Shown here: one piece after another, positions 42,637 to 51,735 of the stretch
Layout: each line of letters opens with the position of its first letter
How positions within the stretch are numbered: the first letter of the stretch is position 1
Assembly: GCF_001570425.1 (NCBI RefSeq)
Contig: NZ_BCSX01000011.1
Coordinates: 124,001 to 188,000 of the forward strand
Direction of reading: 5' to 3'
DNA: 64,000 bases
Source: Mycolicibacterium brisbanense
GTDB lineage: Bacteria; Actinomycetota; Actinomycetes; Mycobacteriales; Mycobacteriaceae
Notes under the pieces: model-generated
The model's database searches: none
The model's input: the letters and a program-made list of their open reading frames with translations, nothing else
Told to the model about the DNA's origin: nothing
Position numbers and translations under genes: made by a program

Positions 42637-43764
42637 TCAGCCGTCGGTGATAAGCCTGCTCGATGTGTTCATGTACGCCTCGACGTCATCGAGGCACGCG
42701 GCCCGGGCTGAGCCGAGATCTGATTCGAACCGTTTGTACCACTGCACAGTTCGTTCGACGGCTTCGCCGAGACGCCAGCGCGGCATCCAGCCCATCAGCG
42801 CAGCCGTCTTCTCGATGGACAGGCGGAGGGTGCAGGCTTCGGGGAGGTCGTCGGGCCGACTGCCGTCGAGCCAGGAGCCAGAGCCCCATGCGGCGAGAGT
42901 GAGCTCGGCGAGGGAGGCCACGGTGGCGTCGTCGTCCGGCACCGGCCCGAAGTTCCAGGCATCGCAGTACCGGGCCGCATCGGGTCCACTGAGCCGGGCG
43001 GCCAGGGTGAGGTACCCGGACAATGGCTCCAGCACGTGTTGCCACGGCCGAATTGCGTTGGGGCGGCGCAGCAGTACCGGTTCGCCGATGCTCGCCGCAC
43101 GCATGATATCGGAGATGATGCCGTGCGGCGTCCAGTCTCCGCCGCCGATGACATTGCCGGCTCGTGCGGAAGCCACCGCGATTCCATGCTGGTTCAGAGT
43201 CTCGGGAGGGAAGAACGAGCGCCGGTATGACGCAGTCACCAGCTCGGTTCCGGCCTTGCTCGCACTGTAGGGATCGTCGCCGCCCAGCGGGTCGCCTTCT
43301 GCGAACCGCCTGCCGCTCTCGTCGTTGGCATAGCATTTGTCGCTTGTCACGATGACGACGGCGCACGCATGGTCGACGGTCCGCAGCGCATCCAGGAGTA
43401 CGGCCGTGCCGACAACATTGACGTCGAAGGTCTCGACAGGTTCCCGGTACCCCTCCAGAACCACGGTTTGCGCGGCCAGGTGCAGCACGACGTCGGGGCG
43501 GGATTCGCGGAGGACGCGTGCGACGGCGTCGCGGTCGCGGATGTCGGCGCGGTGGTCCGCGGTGAGCAGTTCATGGACCGAGGACGCGACGAAGTTGCTA
43601 GGTTGCGTCGGAGGGGCCAGCGCGAAGCCCGTCACGCGTGCACCCAGGCGGTTGAGCCAGATCGCCAGCCACGAGCCCTTGAAGCCTGTGTGGCCCGTCA
43701 GCAGGACGGACCGACCCGACAACGCATGATGGAGTTCGGCCGGCCAACTGTCCTGTGTTGTCAC
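42637..43764 (-). CDS. rfbG: CDP-glucose 4,6-dehydratase
   Basis: An extended SDR of about 375 residues. VLLTGHTGFKGSWLAIWL is the NAD-binding start, DPYSASKAG holds the catalytic Tyr-x3-Lys, and VTSDKCYAN and RAGNVIGGGDW match CDP-glucose 4,6-dehydratase (RfbG) rather than dTDP-glucose dehydratase. The product is CDP-4-keto-6-deoxyglucose. I place the start at GTG 43764 because the fold follows closely; GTG 43791 would come within 5 bp of the divergent methyltransferase-like gene. No RfbH-type 3-dehydrase (E1) was found in the window. Confidence 0.9.
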   Translation of the reverse strand: MTTQDSWPAELHHALSGRSVLLTGHTGFKGSWLAIWLNRLGARVTGFALAPPTQPSNFVASSVHELLTADHRADIRDRDAVARVLRESRPDVVLHLAAQTVVLEGYREPVETFDVNVVGTAVLLDALRTVDHACAVVIVTSDKCYANDESGRRFAEGDPLGGDDPYSASKAGTELVTASYRRSFFPPETLNQHGIAVASARAGNVIGGGDWTPHGIISDIMRAASIGEPVLLRRPNAIRPWQHVLEPLSGYLTLAARLSGPDAARYCDAWNFGPVPDDDATVASLAELTLAAWGSGSWLDGSRPDDLPEACTLRLSIEKTAALMGWMPRWRLGEAVERTVQWYKRFESDLGSARAACLDDVEAYMNTSSRLITDG

Positions 43765-43795
43765 GGCTTCATCGTAGCGAGGAGGATGCACCGTT

Positions 43796-44914
43796 ATGGT
43801 TTGCTGCTCGTGCGGCGCACGTTCGCTGGAGACACTGCTCGACTTGGGGTTACAGCCCGACCCCGATTCGCTTATCGAACTGGGCGATCCACGGCCGGCT
43901 CCACAGGCCCCCGTCGTGTTGACGATTTGCCCGGCATGCGGGCTCGTTCAACTGCCCGGGCCCCGGCCCGACGGACCGCGTCCAGCGCACGGGCATGCGA
44001 TGGCGATGTCGAAGGGCGACCCGTGGATCGGAACGATCGAACGCTTCCTGCCGTCAGGACCGCGTGTTGTCATCGACGTGGACGGGTCCGGTGGGTTGCC
44101 GGCGGAGCGATTGTCGAACGCCGGCCGTGTCTTCGCCGGAATGCCCTCTGACGGGGCGGAACCAAGCGAGTTGATCCTCGTCGGACACGCGCTGTCGCAT
44201 GTGGAAGATTTCGACGGTCTGCTCCGTCGCGTAGAGGCCTCACTCGCACCAAAAGGCGTGGTCGCCATCGACTTTCACCACGTGCTTGGTCTTGCCGACG
44301 GTCAGTTCGATGTGGTGGCTCACACCCACCGGACCTATCTGTCGCTGATCAGCCTTGACCGGGCGCTCGACCGTCACGGCCTCGAGGTGATCGCTGCTCG
44401 CCGGATCACGGAATACGGCGGCACCATGCAGGTTTTGGCGGCACGCCGCGCAGACGACCTCGGCATAGATGACGATGTGTTCGCGCCCCAGCCGGTGCGG
44501 ACCGCGGAGACGGCGGCGCAGATCGACTGCGCAACAGGATTTGTCGGTTTGAGACGGCGTGTGCAGGACACGTGTTCCCAACTTGTGGACCACCTCGAAG
44601 ACCTGCGTCGTTCGGGGCGCACGGTCGCGGGATACGGCGCCGCGGCGCGTGGCACCACCCTGCTCAACATCGCCGGCATCGGCAACGACCAGGTGGCGTT
44701 CGTCGTCGATCGCGCGCCGGCCAAGCAGGACAAACTGCTGCCGGGTGTGATGATCCGCGTCGGTGCTCCGTCGGAGATTGCGACGGCCAGGCCCGACGAC
44801 GTGATCATCCTTCCGTGGCCGTCCGCGAACGGGATCGCCGGTGACCTGATGTACACCCAATCCTGGGGCGCAAGGTGTTTCGTCGCCCTGCCGCGCCTGG
44901 AGGTGCTGCGGTGA
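43796..44914 (+). CDS. Degenerate sugar C-methyltransferase-like protein
   Basis: 372 residues from ATG 43796, with GAGGAGG upstream inside the divergent dehydratase start. It parallels the methyltransferase at 39934: zinc cysteines (Cys3/Cys6, Cys45/Cys48), a C-terminal GYGAAARGTTLLNIAGI, and VVIDVDGSGG where the SAM loop VVEVASNDG should be, with AIDFHHVLGL for the substrate region. The middle is about 45 residues shorter. The SAM motif is eroded, so it may have lost methyltransferase activity and act as a subunit or a binding protein. It overlaps the F420-type gene by 4 bp (GTGA). Confidence 0.75.
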   Translation: MVCCSCGARSLETLLDLGLQPDPDSLIELGDPRPAPQAPVVLTICPACGLVQLPGPRPDGPRPAHGHAMAMSKGDPWIGTIERFLPSGPRVVIDVDGSGGLPAERLSNAGRVFAGMPSDGAEPSELILVGHALSHVEDFDGLLRRVEASLAPKGVVAIDFHHVLGLADGQFDVVAHTHRTYLSLISLDRALDRHGLEVIAARRITEYGGTMQVLAARRADDLGIDDDVFAPQPVRTAETAAQIDCATGFVGLRRRVQDTCSQLVDHLEDLRRSGRTVAGYGAAARGTTLLNIAGIGNDQVAFVVDRAPAKQDKLLPGVMIRVGAPSEIATARPDDVIILPWPSANGIAGDLMYTQSWGARCFVALPRLEVLR

Positions 44915-45870
44915 ACTCAAGACCCTTTCGATTCATCGCCCCGATGCCGAAGCTCGAAGGCTCGGTGAAGATTTGGCGCGATTCGATCCGACGCATCGAG
45001 GATCTAGGTTTCTCCGCACTCTCGGTATCGGATCATTTCACCGCGGGTTGGGTCATGGATCCGCTCACAGTCCTGACCGCGGCGGCCGAGCAGACGACCA
45101 GTATCCGCTTGCTCACCCTCGTGCTGTCCAACGATTACCGCCATCCGGTGCTGCTGCACAAAACACTGGCGACCCTCGATGTCCTCAGCGGCGGACGCGT
45201 GGAAATCGGTTTGGGCGCCGGTTGGATGGAGTCGGAATACGATGCTGCCGGCATGCGATTCGATCCAGCACCAGTTCGTCTCGCCAGACTCGAAGAGTCA
45301 GTCGCCGTCATCGACGGATTGTTCGGTCCCGGACCGTTTTCCTTCGGTGGGCGGCACTACACGATCAAGAGTCTCGATGGGCTGCCGAAACCGGTTCAGC
45401 GGCCCCGGCCACCCGTGATGATCGGTGGTGGCGGCCGTATGGCGTTGGAGCTGGCGGCGAGGGTCGCCGACATCGTCGGTGTACATGCTCGGCTGCGGGG
45501 GAGCCGTCCGGGCGCCGAGGCTGCTGCGGATCTGCGCGCCGAACGGCTCGCAGAAAAGGTCGAGTGGATACGGTCGGCATGGCAAACGGCGGGCCGTGGC
45601 GAGGGTGGTCCGGAGCTCCAATTCACCGCCTATTTGGTGGATGTCACCAATTCGTCACATGCCGCCCGGCGGTCGGTGTCCAGCTTCGCTGCGAGCCTTG
45701 CCGCCGACGAGGCGGTGATGGCGGAGTCGCCCGCCGTGCTGACCGGCAGCGTCGAAGGCTGTGTCGAGCGGTTGTTGGAGGTGCGGGAGCGGTTCGGGTT
45801 CAGTTACTTCAACTTGGGCGCCGACGTCGACATGGTCGCGCCGATTGTCGCGCGGCTGGCGGGGCGGTGA
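44911..45870 (+). CDS. LLM-class F420-dependent oxidoreductase
   Basis: GTG 44911 overlaps the preceding stop (GTGA); the product has 319 residues. RPFRFIAPMPKLEGSVKIW, FSALSVSDHF, LTLVLSNDYRHPVLLHKTLA, GLGAGWMESEY and PPVMIGGGGRMALELAARVA are typical luciferase-like monooxygenase motifs and resemble the MSMEG_2516-type F420 family. It probably reduces or oxidises a keto sugar or lipid with F420. The last 67 bp overlap the 3' end of the opposite-strand flavoprotein gene. Confidence 0.83.
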   Translation: MNSRPFRFIAPMPKLEGSVKIWRDSIRRIEDLGFSALSVSDHFTAGWVMDPLTVLTAAAEQTTSIRLLTLVLSNDYRHPVLLHKTLATLDVLSGGRVEIGLGAGWMESEYDAAGMRFDPAPVRLARLEESVAVIDGLFGPGPFSFGGRHYTIKSLDGLPKPVQRPRPPVMIGGGGRMALELAARVADIVGVHARLRGSRPGAEAAADLRAERLAEKVEWIRSAWQTAGRGEGGPELQFTAYLVDVTNSSHAARRSVSSFAASLAADEAVMAESPAVLTGSVEGCVERLLEVRERFGFSYFNLGADVDMVAPIVARLAGR

Positions 45871-47195
45871 TCGTGCGCGGCGGCCAGTGCAGCTTCGGCG
45901 GCGCGCTCACCGCTGAGAAAGGACTCATCGGTCCATGAGTGGTTCCATTCGCCGTAGCGTCCACAGGTGTGGATACCGACTTGATCGAGGAATGCGCGGA
46001 TGACGGCAACGGCATCTGCACGGTCGTGGTCGTAGATCACGTTGGCGTAGCGGCAGAACTGTGCCTCCGACACCAGGATTCGATCGTCGGGCGCGATGAT
46101 GCCCATCGCGCGCAAATGATGAACAGTCGGTTCCACGAGTTCGTCAGGGCGTGTGGTCAGCGGCTTGTACTTCTCCGAGAAGTACCACTCGACCTGGACT
46201 GCGCTCGCCCCTGTCGGGACTACCCGCGGTGAGAGACGGTGGGGAAAGCTGATGCGCGAGAAGGGTATATCGGCGTCGTAGACGTACCGGATGTGGGTGT
46301 CGCCGCCCAGCCCGGGACGGTCGACGCCCAGGTTGACCAGGACGACCGACGAGAAGGCCAACCGTTCGGCCGCCGCAATAACCTCGTCCGGTGCGTTGTC
46401 GATGAGTGGCACCAGATCGGGCAGCGGAATCGAGGAGATGAGTTGCCCGAAGGCGGTTTCGCGTCGGTCGGCGAAGCGCAGGATCCGCTGTGCGGGGTCG
46501 ATACCGATGACGCGGTGGTTCAGCCGCACATCGGTGCGTGCCACCCACGACGAAAGGTAGGCGGCGTATCCGCCTTCAGTCGGATAGCGAAAATGTGTGA
46601 CGTAGTGGAGATTTCGTTGAGGCTCTGCGGACAGTGCGCCCCGCAGCGCCTCCTCCAGGGATGGCCGGTACATCCGTGGGCCGAGCCAGTCGGTCGTCAG
46701 GTTCGCCATCGGCGTGGTGTGGTACTTGAGCCCGTAGGGGATGGGAAATGTCTCGGCGAAGGTGTCGCCGTAGGACTTGCGCAGCCACGTCTCGTAGTCG
46801 CCGGGCGGCGGTTCATCCGCGGGCGCCGACGACACGGCGGCCAGATCCATCAGAATGCGCACGGTGAGGTCGACCGGCAGGCCGTGCAGGTTCACCTGGA
46901 CTGGGTGGGTGACCGTGCGGCCCTGCCAATAGCTGTCCAGCCCGATTCTGACGGCCTCGTAGCGTCCGTGGACGGCGTCGGAGAGAATTCGCTGGATCCG
47001 CTCGTCTTTGGCGAAGGAGACATGCGGTCCCTGGTCGAAGATGAAACCGCCGGCAAGTTCGTGGCTGGCGGTGTGACCTCCGATGTAGGCGTTCCTGTCG
47101 TATACGACGTACGGAGTGTCCGCAGCTTCGAGGCGATGGCCGGCGCCGAAACCGGCGAATCCGGTCCCGATGACGGCCACCGGGGATTGGCTCAC
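45804..47195 (-). CDS. UDP-galactopyranose-mutase-like flavoprotein (NAD(P)-binding amine-oxidase fold)
   Basis: GTG 47195 has AGGAG eight bases upstream and gives 463 residues. VAVIGTGFAGFGAGHRL (residues 6-22) is the FAD Rossmann motif, followed by the mutase/protoporphyrinogen-oxidase-type NAYIGGHTASHELAGGFIFD and QGPHVSF. YPTEGGYAAYLSSW and KYHTTPMANLTTDWLGPRM resemble UDP-galactopyranose mutase-like flavoproteins that use a glycan or nucleotide-sugar substrate. It may form furanose sugars or oxidise a keto-sugar. The 3' ends of this gene and the F420-type gene overlap by 67 bp. Confidence 0.75.
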   Translation of the reverse strand: MSQSPVAVIGTGFAGFGAGHRLEAADTPYVVYDRNAYIGGHTASHELAGGFIFDQGPHVSFAKDERIQRILSDAVHGRYEAVRIGLDSYWQGRTVTHPVQVNLHGLPVDLTVRILMDLAAVSSAPADEPPPGDYETWLRKSYGDTFAETFPIPYGLKYHTTPMANLTTDWLGPRMYRPSLEEALRGALSAEPQRNLHYVTHFRYPTEGGYAAYLSSWVARTDVRLNHRVIGIDPAQRILRFADRRETAFGQLISSIPLPDLVPLIDNAPDEVIAAAERLAFSSVVLVNLGVDRPGLGGDTHIRYVYDADIPFSRISFPHRLSPRVVPTGASAVQVEWYFSEKYKPLTTRPDELVEPTVHHLRAMGIIAPDDRILVSEAQFCRYANVIYDHDRADAVAVIRAFLDQVGIHTCGRYGEWNHSWTDESFLSGERAAEAALAAAHDHRPASRATIGATMSTSAPKLK

Positions 47196-47414
47196 GTATG
47201 CGCTCCTGATTCGTCGGGCCGCGCCGGCCACGTGGACGGTAGCTCGAGATGGCCGTGAGGCCATGGCTTATTGTGGATGCAGCAAACTGTTTATCGCAAA
47301 CTCAGGCATCTGAGACGGTGAAATGTCGGCTAAGGTGCGAGATGGCGAACCGCAGATAGTTTGCCGGTAGCATGGGCCGACCGATGACGTTGGGCCACAA
47401 TCGAGCAGAGGGAT

Positions 47415-49331
47415 TTGGGCTTGGACCAGGAGACGTTGCTCGGCCCGGCACCGGGAAGTGCCCGCTCGAGTCGACCCAAAGTGTCGTTGTGCATCCCCGC
47501 TTTCCAGGCCGGCCCGTATTTGCAGGATACGGTCGACAGTGTCCTGGCACAGGACTATCCGAATCTCGAAGTCGTCATCGTCGACAACAACAGTTCCGAT
47601 GAGACGCAGTCGATCCTCAGGAAGATCGCCGATGACCGGGTCCGAGTGATCCGAAATGCCGTCACAGTGCCGAGCGTGGACAACCATAATCTCGCGGTCC
47701 GCTCGAGCACCGGCGAGTTCGTCAAACTGATCAGTGCCGATGACACCCTCGAGCCCGACTGCGTGACCAAGCAGGTCGCAGTGTTGGAGAACCGGCCGGA
47801 TGTCAGTCTGGTGGCGGCCCGTGCCCATTTCATCGACGACCGCGGCGAGCTGCTCATCGAGAGCCGGGGACTGCGCGGCATCACCGGCCAGCAGTCGGGG
47901 CAATCTGTGGTCCGGCGAATCGTGCGCAGCGGCAAGAACCCGATCGGCGCTCCCGTGTCGGTGATGTTCCGGCGGACCGACTTCGATAGATGCGGCGGGA
48001 TGCGCGGCCACGTGGTGTTCACGATGGACTTGGACCTGTGGGTACGGCTCTTGCACTTCGGCGACTTCTACGGCATCGACCGGACGCTCATGTCCTATCG
48101 CGTCCGCAATGGGTCGGCCACCGCGTTGACTTCGGCACGCATCCAACTTGCCGAGCAGAACGCCTTCGCAAGTGAATTGGCCAAGGATCCACGGTGGGCG
48201 GTGCCTCGCCTGGACCGTGTGCTCGGCCGGGTCAACTCCGTCGACGTCCTGGCAAAACGTGCGGTTCTGTTCAAGGTGAGCGCTGCGCGCGCCGCGCGCC
48301 GCCGTCCTCGTCCTGCTGGCGATACGGGCAGTGTCGCGCCCAACAACGGTGTCGCACCAAGCCCGAGCGGTATGCCGTTGGGCCTGTCGGAAGGCGTGGC
48401 CACGCTGTCGGTCGTGATCTGCGCATACACCATGCGGCGCTGGTCAGACCTGTGCCGGTCGGTGGATTCTGTGCTCGACCAAGTGGATCAGGACACCGAA
48501 GTGATCGTCGTGATCGACCACTGCGACGAACTACAGACCCGGGTGACCGACCGCTACAGCGGGGAGCACAGGGTCAAGGTGATACCGAATGCCGAGCAGC
48601 AGGGACTGTCGGGGGCGAGGAACACGGGCGTCAGCGCTGCCCGCGGCGATGTGGTGGCGTTCCTCGACGACGATGCCGAGGCTGACTCCGAGTGGGCCCA
48701 ACGGCTGATCGGTCACTATCAGGACCCCACGGTGGTCGGCGTCGGTGGGTATGCGGTGGCGGTATGGCCCGGAGCGAGGCCCGCGTGGATGCCCCGCGAG
48801 TTTGACTGGGTGGTGGGGTGCAGCTATACCGGTCAACCGACAATCGTTGCACCGGTTCGAAATCCGATCGGATGCAATATGTCGTTGCGAAGGTCGGCGC
48901 TGGAGTCCGTCGGGGGGTTCAAATCGGAGGTCGGCCGCGTCGGGGCGGTTCCCGTCGGCGGTGAAGAGACCGAACTGTGCATCCGCGTCCGCGCCGCAGG
49001 CGATTCCGCACAGATCTTGTTCGATCCCGACATGCGTGTGCACCATCATGTTTCATCGGATCGCGCCACCGTTCGATACTTCGTTCGGCGGTGTTACCAC
49101 GAAGGCCTGTCAAAAGCCGTGGTGATGGCCCTGGTCGGGGACGATGACCAACTGAGCAGCGAGCGCGCGTACGTCACGCGGGTGCTGCCGCGAGCGCTGT
49201 TCCGTGAAGTCGGGTCGATGTCCCGCGACGGACTGGCACGTGCGGCGATGATCTGCGTCGGTCTGGGGGTGACGGCTGCCGGGTACGGCCGGGCGACCGT
49301 GAGCCGTGGCCTCCGCCGGCGTCGGCCGTGA
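47415..49331 (+). CDS. Two-domain family 2 glycosyltransferase
   Basis: A TTG start at 47415 with AGAGGG upstream (TTG 47421 is an alternative) gives about 638 residues. Two GT2 modules are fused: the first (about 20-250) has KVSLCIPAFQAGPYLQDTVD and LISADDTLEPD; the second (about 330-570) has LSVVICAYTMRRWSDLCRSV, FLDDDAEADSEW and a GGEETELCIR motif. A basic linker lies between them. The protein likely adds two residues or alternates between two sugar transfers. It stands alone between convergent and divergent neighbours, so it is probably transcribed separately. Confidence 0.87.
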   Translation: MGLDQETLLGPAPGSARSSRPKVSLCIPAFQAGPYLQDTVDSVLAQDYPNLEVVIVDNNSSDETQSILRKIADDRVRVIRNAVTVPSVDNHNLAVRSSTGEFVKLISADDTLEPDCVTKQVAVLENRPDVSLVAARAHFIDDRGELLIESRGLRGITGQQSGQSVVRRIVRSGKNPIGAPVSVMFRRTDFDRCGGMRGHVVFTMDLDLWVRLLHFGDFYGIDRTLMSYRVRNGSATALTSARIQLAEQNAFASELAKDPRWAVPRLDRVLGRVNSVDVLAKRAVLFKVSAARAARRRPRPAGDTGSVAPNNGVAPSPSGMPLGLSEGVATLSVVICAYTMRRWSDLCRSVDSVLDQVDQDTEVIVVIDHCDELQTRVTDRYSGEHRVKVIPNAEQQGLSGARNTGVSAARGDVVAFLDDDAEADSEWAQRLIGHYQDPTVVGVGGYAVAVWPGARPAWMPREFDWVVGCSYTGQPTIVAPVRNPIGCNMSLRRSALESVGGFKSEVGRVGAVPVGGEETELCIRVRAAGDSAQILFDPDMRVHHHVSSDRATVRYFVRRCYHEGLSKAVVMALVGDDDQLSSERAYVTRVLPRALFREVGSMSRDGLARAAMICVGLGVTAAGYGRATVSRGLRRRRP

Positions 49332-49372
49332 CCACGGAAGGCCGTTTCAGTCCGCCACGTTGATTACTCGGC

Positions 49373-50146
49373 TTACGCCGGATATTGGCGGGTCCAGTCC
49401 ACGAGCATCTGGCCGCCCTGGCTGATGTCTGCGCCGAAGTTGTCGAGCTGTAGGCACAGGTGCATCGGGCCGGGCGGAAACTGTGCCGTATCCGTGGTCT
49501 CCCACCACACTTTGCCGTCGAGATACATCGCGATCCGACTGTGTGTCCATTCGACGGCCCAGCTGTGCCACTGGGTGGCGTCGACATGGATGTCGCCGTT
49601 CACCTTGTCGTCGTCCGCGCCGTAGTGCAACCAACCCTCGACTGACTGCCGGGCCGGCTCTGTGGCCTCCATGAAGTCGATCTCCCCGCCCGCGGGCCAG
49701 TCGACGACATCGGGCCAGAGCAACAGAACCGAGTGGTAATCCGGTGCTGCTGCGGGCGATTTGGCGCATACCTCCCAGCGACCGTACATCTGGCCTGGCA
49801 TCCATGCCATACCCCCGGAGTTGCCCGCGGAATCTCCTGTGATGGTGAGGACGCCGTTGGAGACGGACATCGCCTTGGGGGTGCGGCGGCCGTTGCCGTT
49901 GTGACCGGGGCTGTCGTAGACACCCCAGCTTTCCAGGGACGCAGCGTCGGAGAAGTCGTCGACGCGGTTGGGGGTGCCCCATCCGAAGGCCGCGGCCGCG
50001 GTGTTGGGGCAGTTGCCGTTGTCAGGTTCGGCCATCGCCCGCGGCTGAAGACGGCTCGTGGACACCACGGCCACCATGATCACGCCGGCGGCAACGATTG
50101 CGGCGGCCAGAGCTACATGGCCGGCACGCCGGAACGCGAAGGACAT
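49373..50146 (-). CDS. Secreted GH16 family glycoside hydrolase
   Basis: 257 residues. An N-terminal membrane/signal segment (VALAAAIVAAGVIMVAVVST) is followed by a GH16 beta-jelly-roll. The catalytic motif is GGEIDFMEA (Glu155, Asp157, Glu160), the family E-x-D-x-x-E. HSWAVEWTHSRIAMYLDGK is the usual substrate-side strand. Such enzymes cut or transglycosylate beta-glucans or galactans. It is divergent from a second GH16 gene at 50442, both in the glycan island, so they may trim or remodel the exported polymer. Confidence 0.85.
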   Translation of the reverse strand: MSFAFRRAGHVALAAAIVAAGVIMVAVVSTSRLQPRAMAEPDNGNCPNTAAAAFGWGTPNRVDDFSDAASLESWGVYDSPGHNGNGRRTPKAMSVSNGVLTITGDSAGNSGGMAWMPGQMYGRWEVCAKSPAAAPDYHSVLLLWPDVVDWPAGGEIDFMEATEPARQSVEGWLHYGADDDKVNGDIHVDATQWHSWAVEWTHSRIAMYLDGKVWWETTDTAQFPPGPMHLCLQLDNFGADISQGGQMLVDWTRQYPA

Positions 50147-50441
50147 CGATCTCCTTGATTGGCGGCATCCGGGCCGGACGTGATGACCGGAATGGAATCG
50201 GACAGTTGCTGAGCGTCGACCAGCTTACTGTGCGAGGTCCCAGTCGCGCCTTGCTGACATATCGGATCTGTTCGGATGTCGCTGGTTGTTGGGGGTAACA
50301 GCACGTCTATGGGATTTACCTCACCGTGGCCATCTTGTTGCCAAAGTGGTAGGAGAGATTCCTGTGAACTTGCCAGCACAGCGAATACGGTTGTTCCGCT
50401 CGCATCCGTGTTAGTCCGCTGCCAATTCCGATGGAGTCGTG
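50147..50441. promoter_or_regulatory. Divergent promoter region of two GH16 genes
   Basis: No gene is visible. Both GH16 genes start at the edges. I see no strong dyad or known operator; the region is notable for sharing a promoter space between two enzymes likely acting on the same glycan. Confidence 0.45.
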
Positions 50442-51683
50442 ATGATCCGGTTGTGCTGTGCTCTGGTCTCCATCGTGGCCCTCGCGTCCTTCGGCATCGG
50501 TCCGCTGCGGGCACCGGCCGCGATGGCGGCGGATGTCGCGGGCGTTGAGGCGGAGTCGATGACTGTCACACCGTCGTCGGCCGGTTGGATCGTGCGTGAC
50601 CGCTCCGCCTCTGGCGGCGCCGCACTGGTGCTGAGGGGCGCCTCTACAGCGCGCTGGGCTGCATCCTTGCCGGCATCGATCAAGGTCACGGTCCGTGCCG
50701 AGGGCCAGCAGTGCCGAGGGGCGCCTGTCATGACCGTCACCGTCGACGGAGCGAATGTCGGCAGTGGCACCGTAGGGACGACGTCGTGGTCGGACTACTC
50801 GGCATCAGCGACGATCCCGGCCGGTTCGCACACCATCGGAGTGTCTTTCACGAATCCCTACGCCAGGGGCAACTGCACCCGTTTGCTCCTGGTCGATACG
50901 GTGACCGTTGTGCCTGACGCCGCACCTCCGACGACCCCGCCCGGATCGGGTGACGTTACGCCGGCACCGGTCGCGGATCTTCCCGGGTGGAAGCACATCT
51001 TCGCCGACGATTTCACGCTTGATGCACCCGTCGGCAGCTGGGCCAACCCGTCGGACCCGAGCAAGATCGTCTACGTCGGCGCGCAAGGGCAGCAGTGGTT
51101 GACCTACCCCCAGACCTATACCGACACCTATCAGCACCGACCGTATCGCGCCGACCAGGTGCTCAGTGTCTCGAACGGCATGCTCGTCTTCGATCTGCAC
51201 AACGTCGACGGTCAGCCGGCGGGCGCCAATCCCGCGCCGCTACTGCCGAACGGCAGCCTGTATCAGACCTACGGCCGGTACTCCGCGCGGCTGCGCGTCG
51301 ACACCCCGGATCTCAGCGAATACCACATCGCTTGGCTGCTGTGGCCGCAATCGGAGAAGTGGCCCACCGACGGTGAAGAAGACTTCCCAGAGGGTTCGCT
51401 GGCAGGAACACCGAGCGCGTTCCATCATTACGCGTTGTCGAGCGGGGGTCAGGAGACCGCGGACGCCGGTGTGCCATTCACCGGGTGGCACGTGTACACG
51501 ATCGAATGGTCGCCAGGGCGGGTCCGGTTCCTCCTCGATGACACGTTGGTTCTCCAGAGCACCCGATATGTCGCGAACAAACCCATGCGCTGGCAGCTGC
51601 AAACTGAAACCCAGGGCAACGGAACGCACAGGGGCCGCTTGCTGGTCGACTGGGTCTCGATCTGGTCCTACGCGGGAACGTGA
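50442..51683 (+). CDS. Secreted GH16 family hydrolase with N-terminal CBM60-like domain
   Basis: ATG 50442 (GGAG five bases upstream) gives 413 residues with a signal peptide (VSIVALASFGIGPLRAPAAMA). Residues ~33-160 form a beta-sandwich of the CBM60/xylan-binding type (VTVRAEGQQCRGAPVMTVTV, SYSASATIPAGSHTIGVSF-like). A Pro/Thr linker then leads to a GH16 core with Glu312-x-Asp314-x-x-Glu317 (EEDFPE). The domain combination suggests binding and cleavage of an extracellular polysaccharide. It is divergent from the smaller GH16 at 49373 with a 295-bp promoter region between them. Confidence 0.82.
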   Translation: MIRLCCALVSIVALASFGIGPLRAPAAMAADVAGVEAESMTVTPSSAGWIVRDRSASGGAALVLRGASTARWAASLPASIKVTVRAEGQQCRGAPVMTVTVDGANVGSGTVGTTSWSDYSASATIPAGSHTIGVSFTNPYARGNCTRLLLVDTVTVVPDAAPPTTPPGSGDVTPAPVADLPGWKHIFADDFTLDAPVGSWANPSDPSKIVYVGAQGQQWLTYPQTYTDTYQHRPYRADQVLSVSNGMLVFDLHNVDGQPAGANPAPLLPNGSLYQTYGRYSARLRVDTPDLSEYHIAWLLWPQSEKWPTDGEEDFPEGSLAGTPSAFHHYALSSGGQETADAGVPFTGWHVYTIEWSPGRVRFLLDDTLVLQSTRYVANKPMRWQLQTETQGNGTHRGRLLVDWVSIWSYAGT

Positions 51684-51735
51684 CCCAGCCGGCCTGTTGT
51701 GTGCGCCGCAGTGAGTTTGCCAGAAGGTCTGCGAC

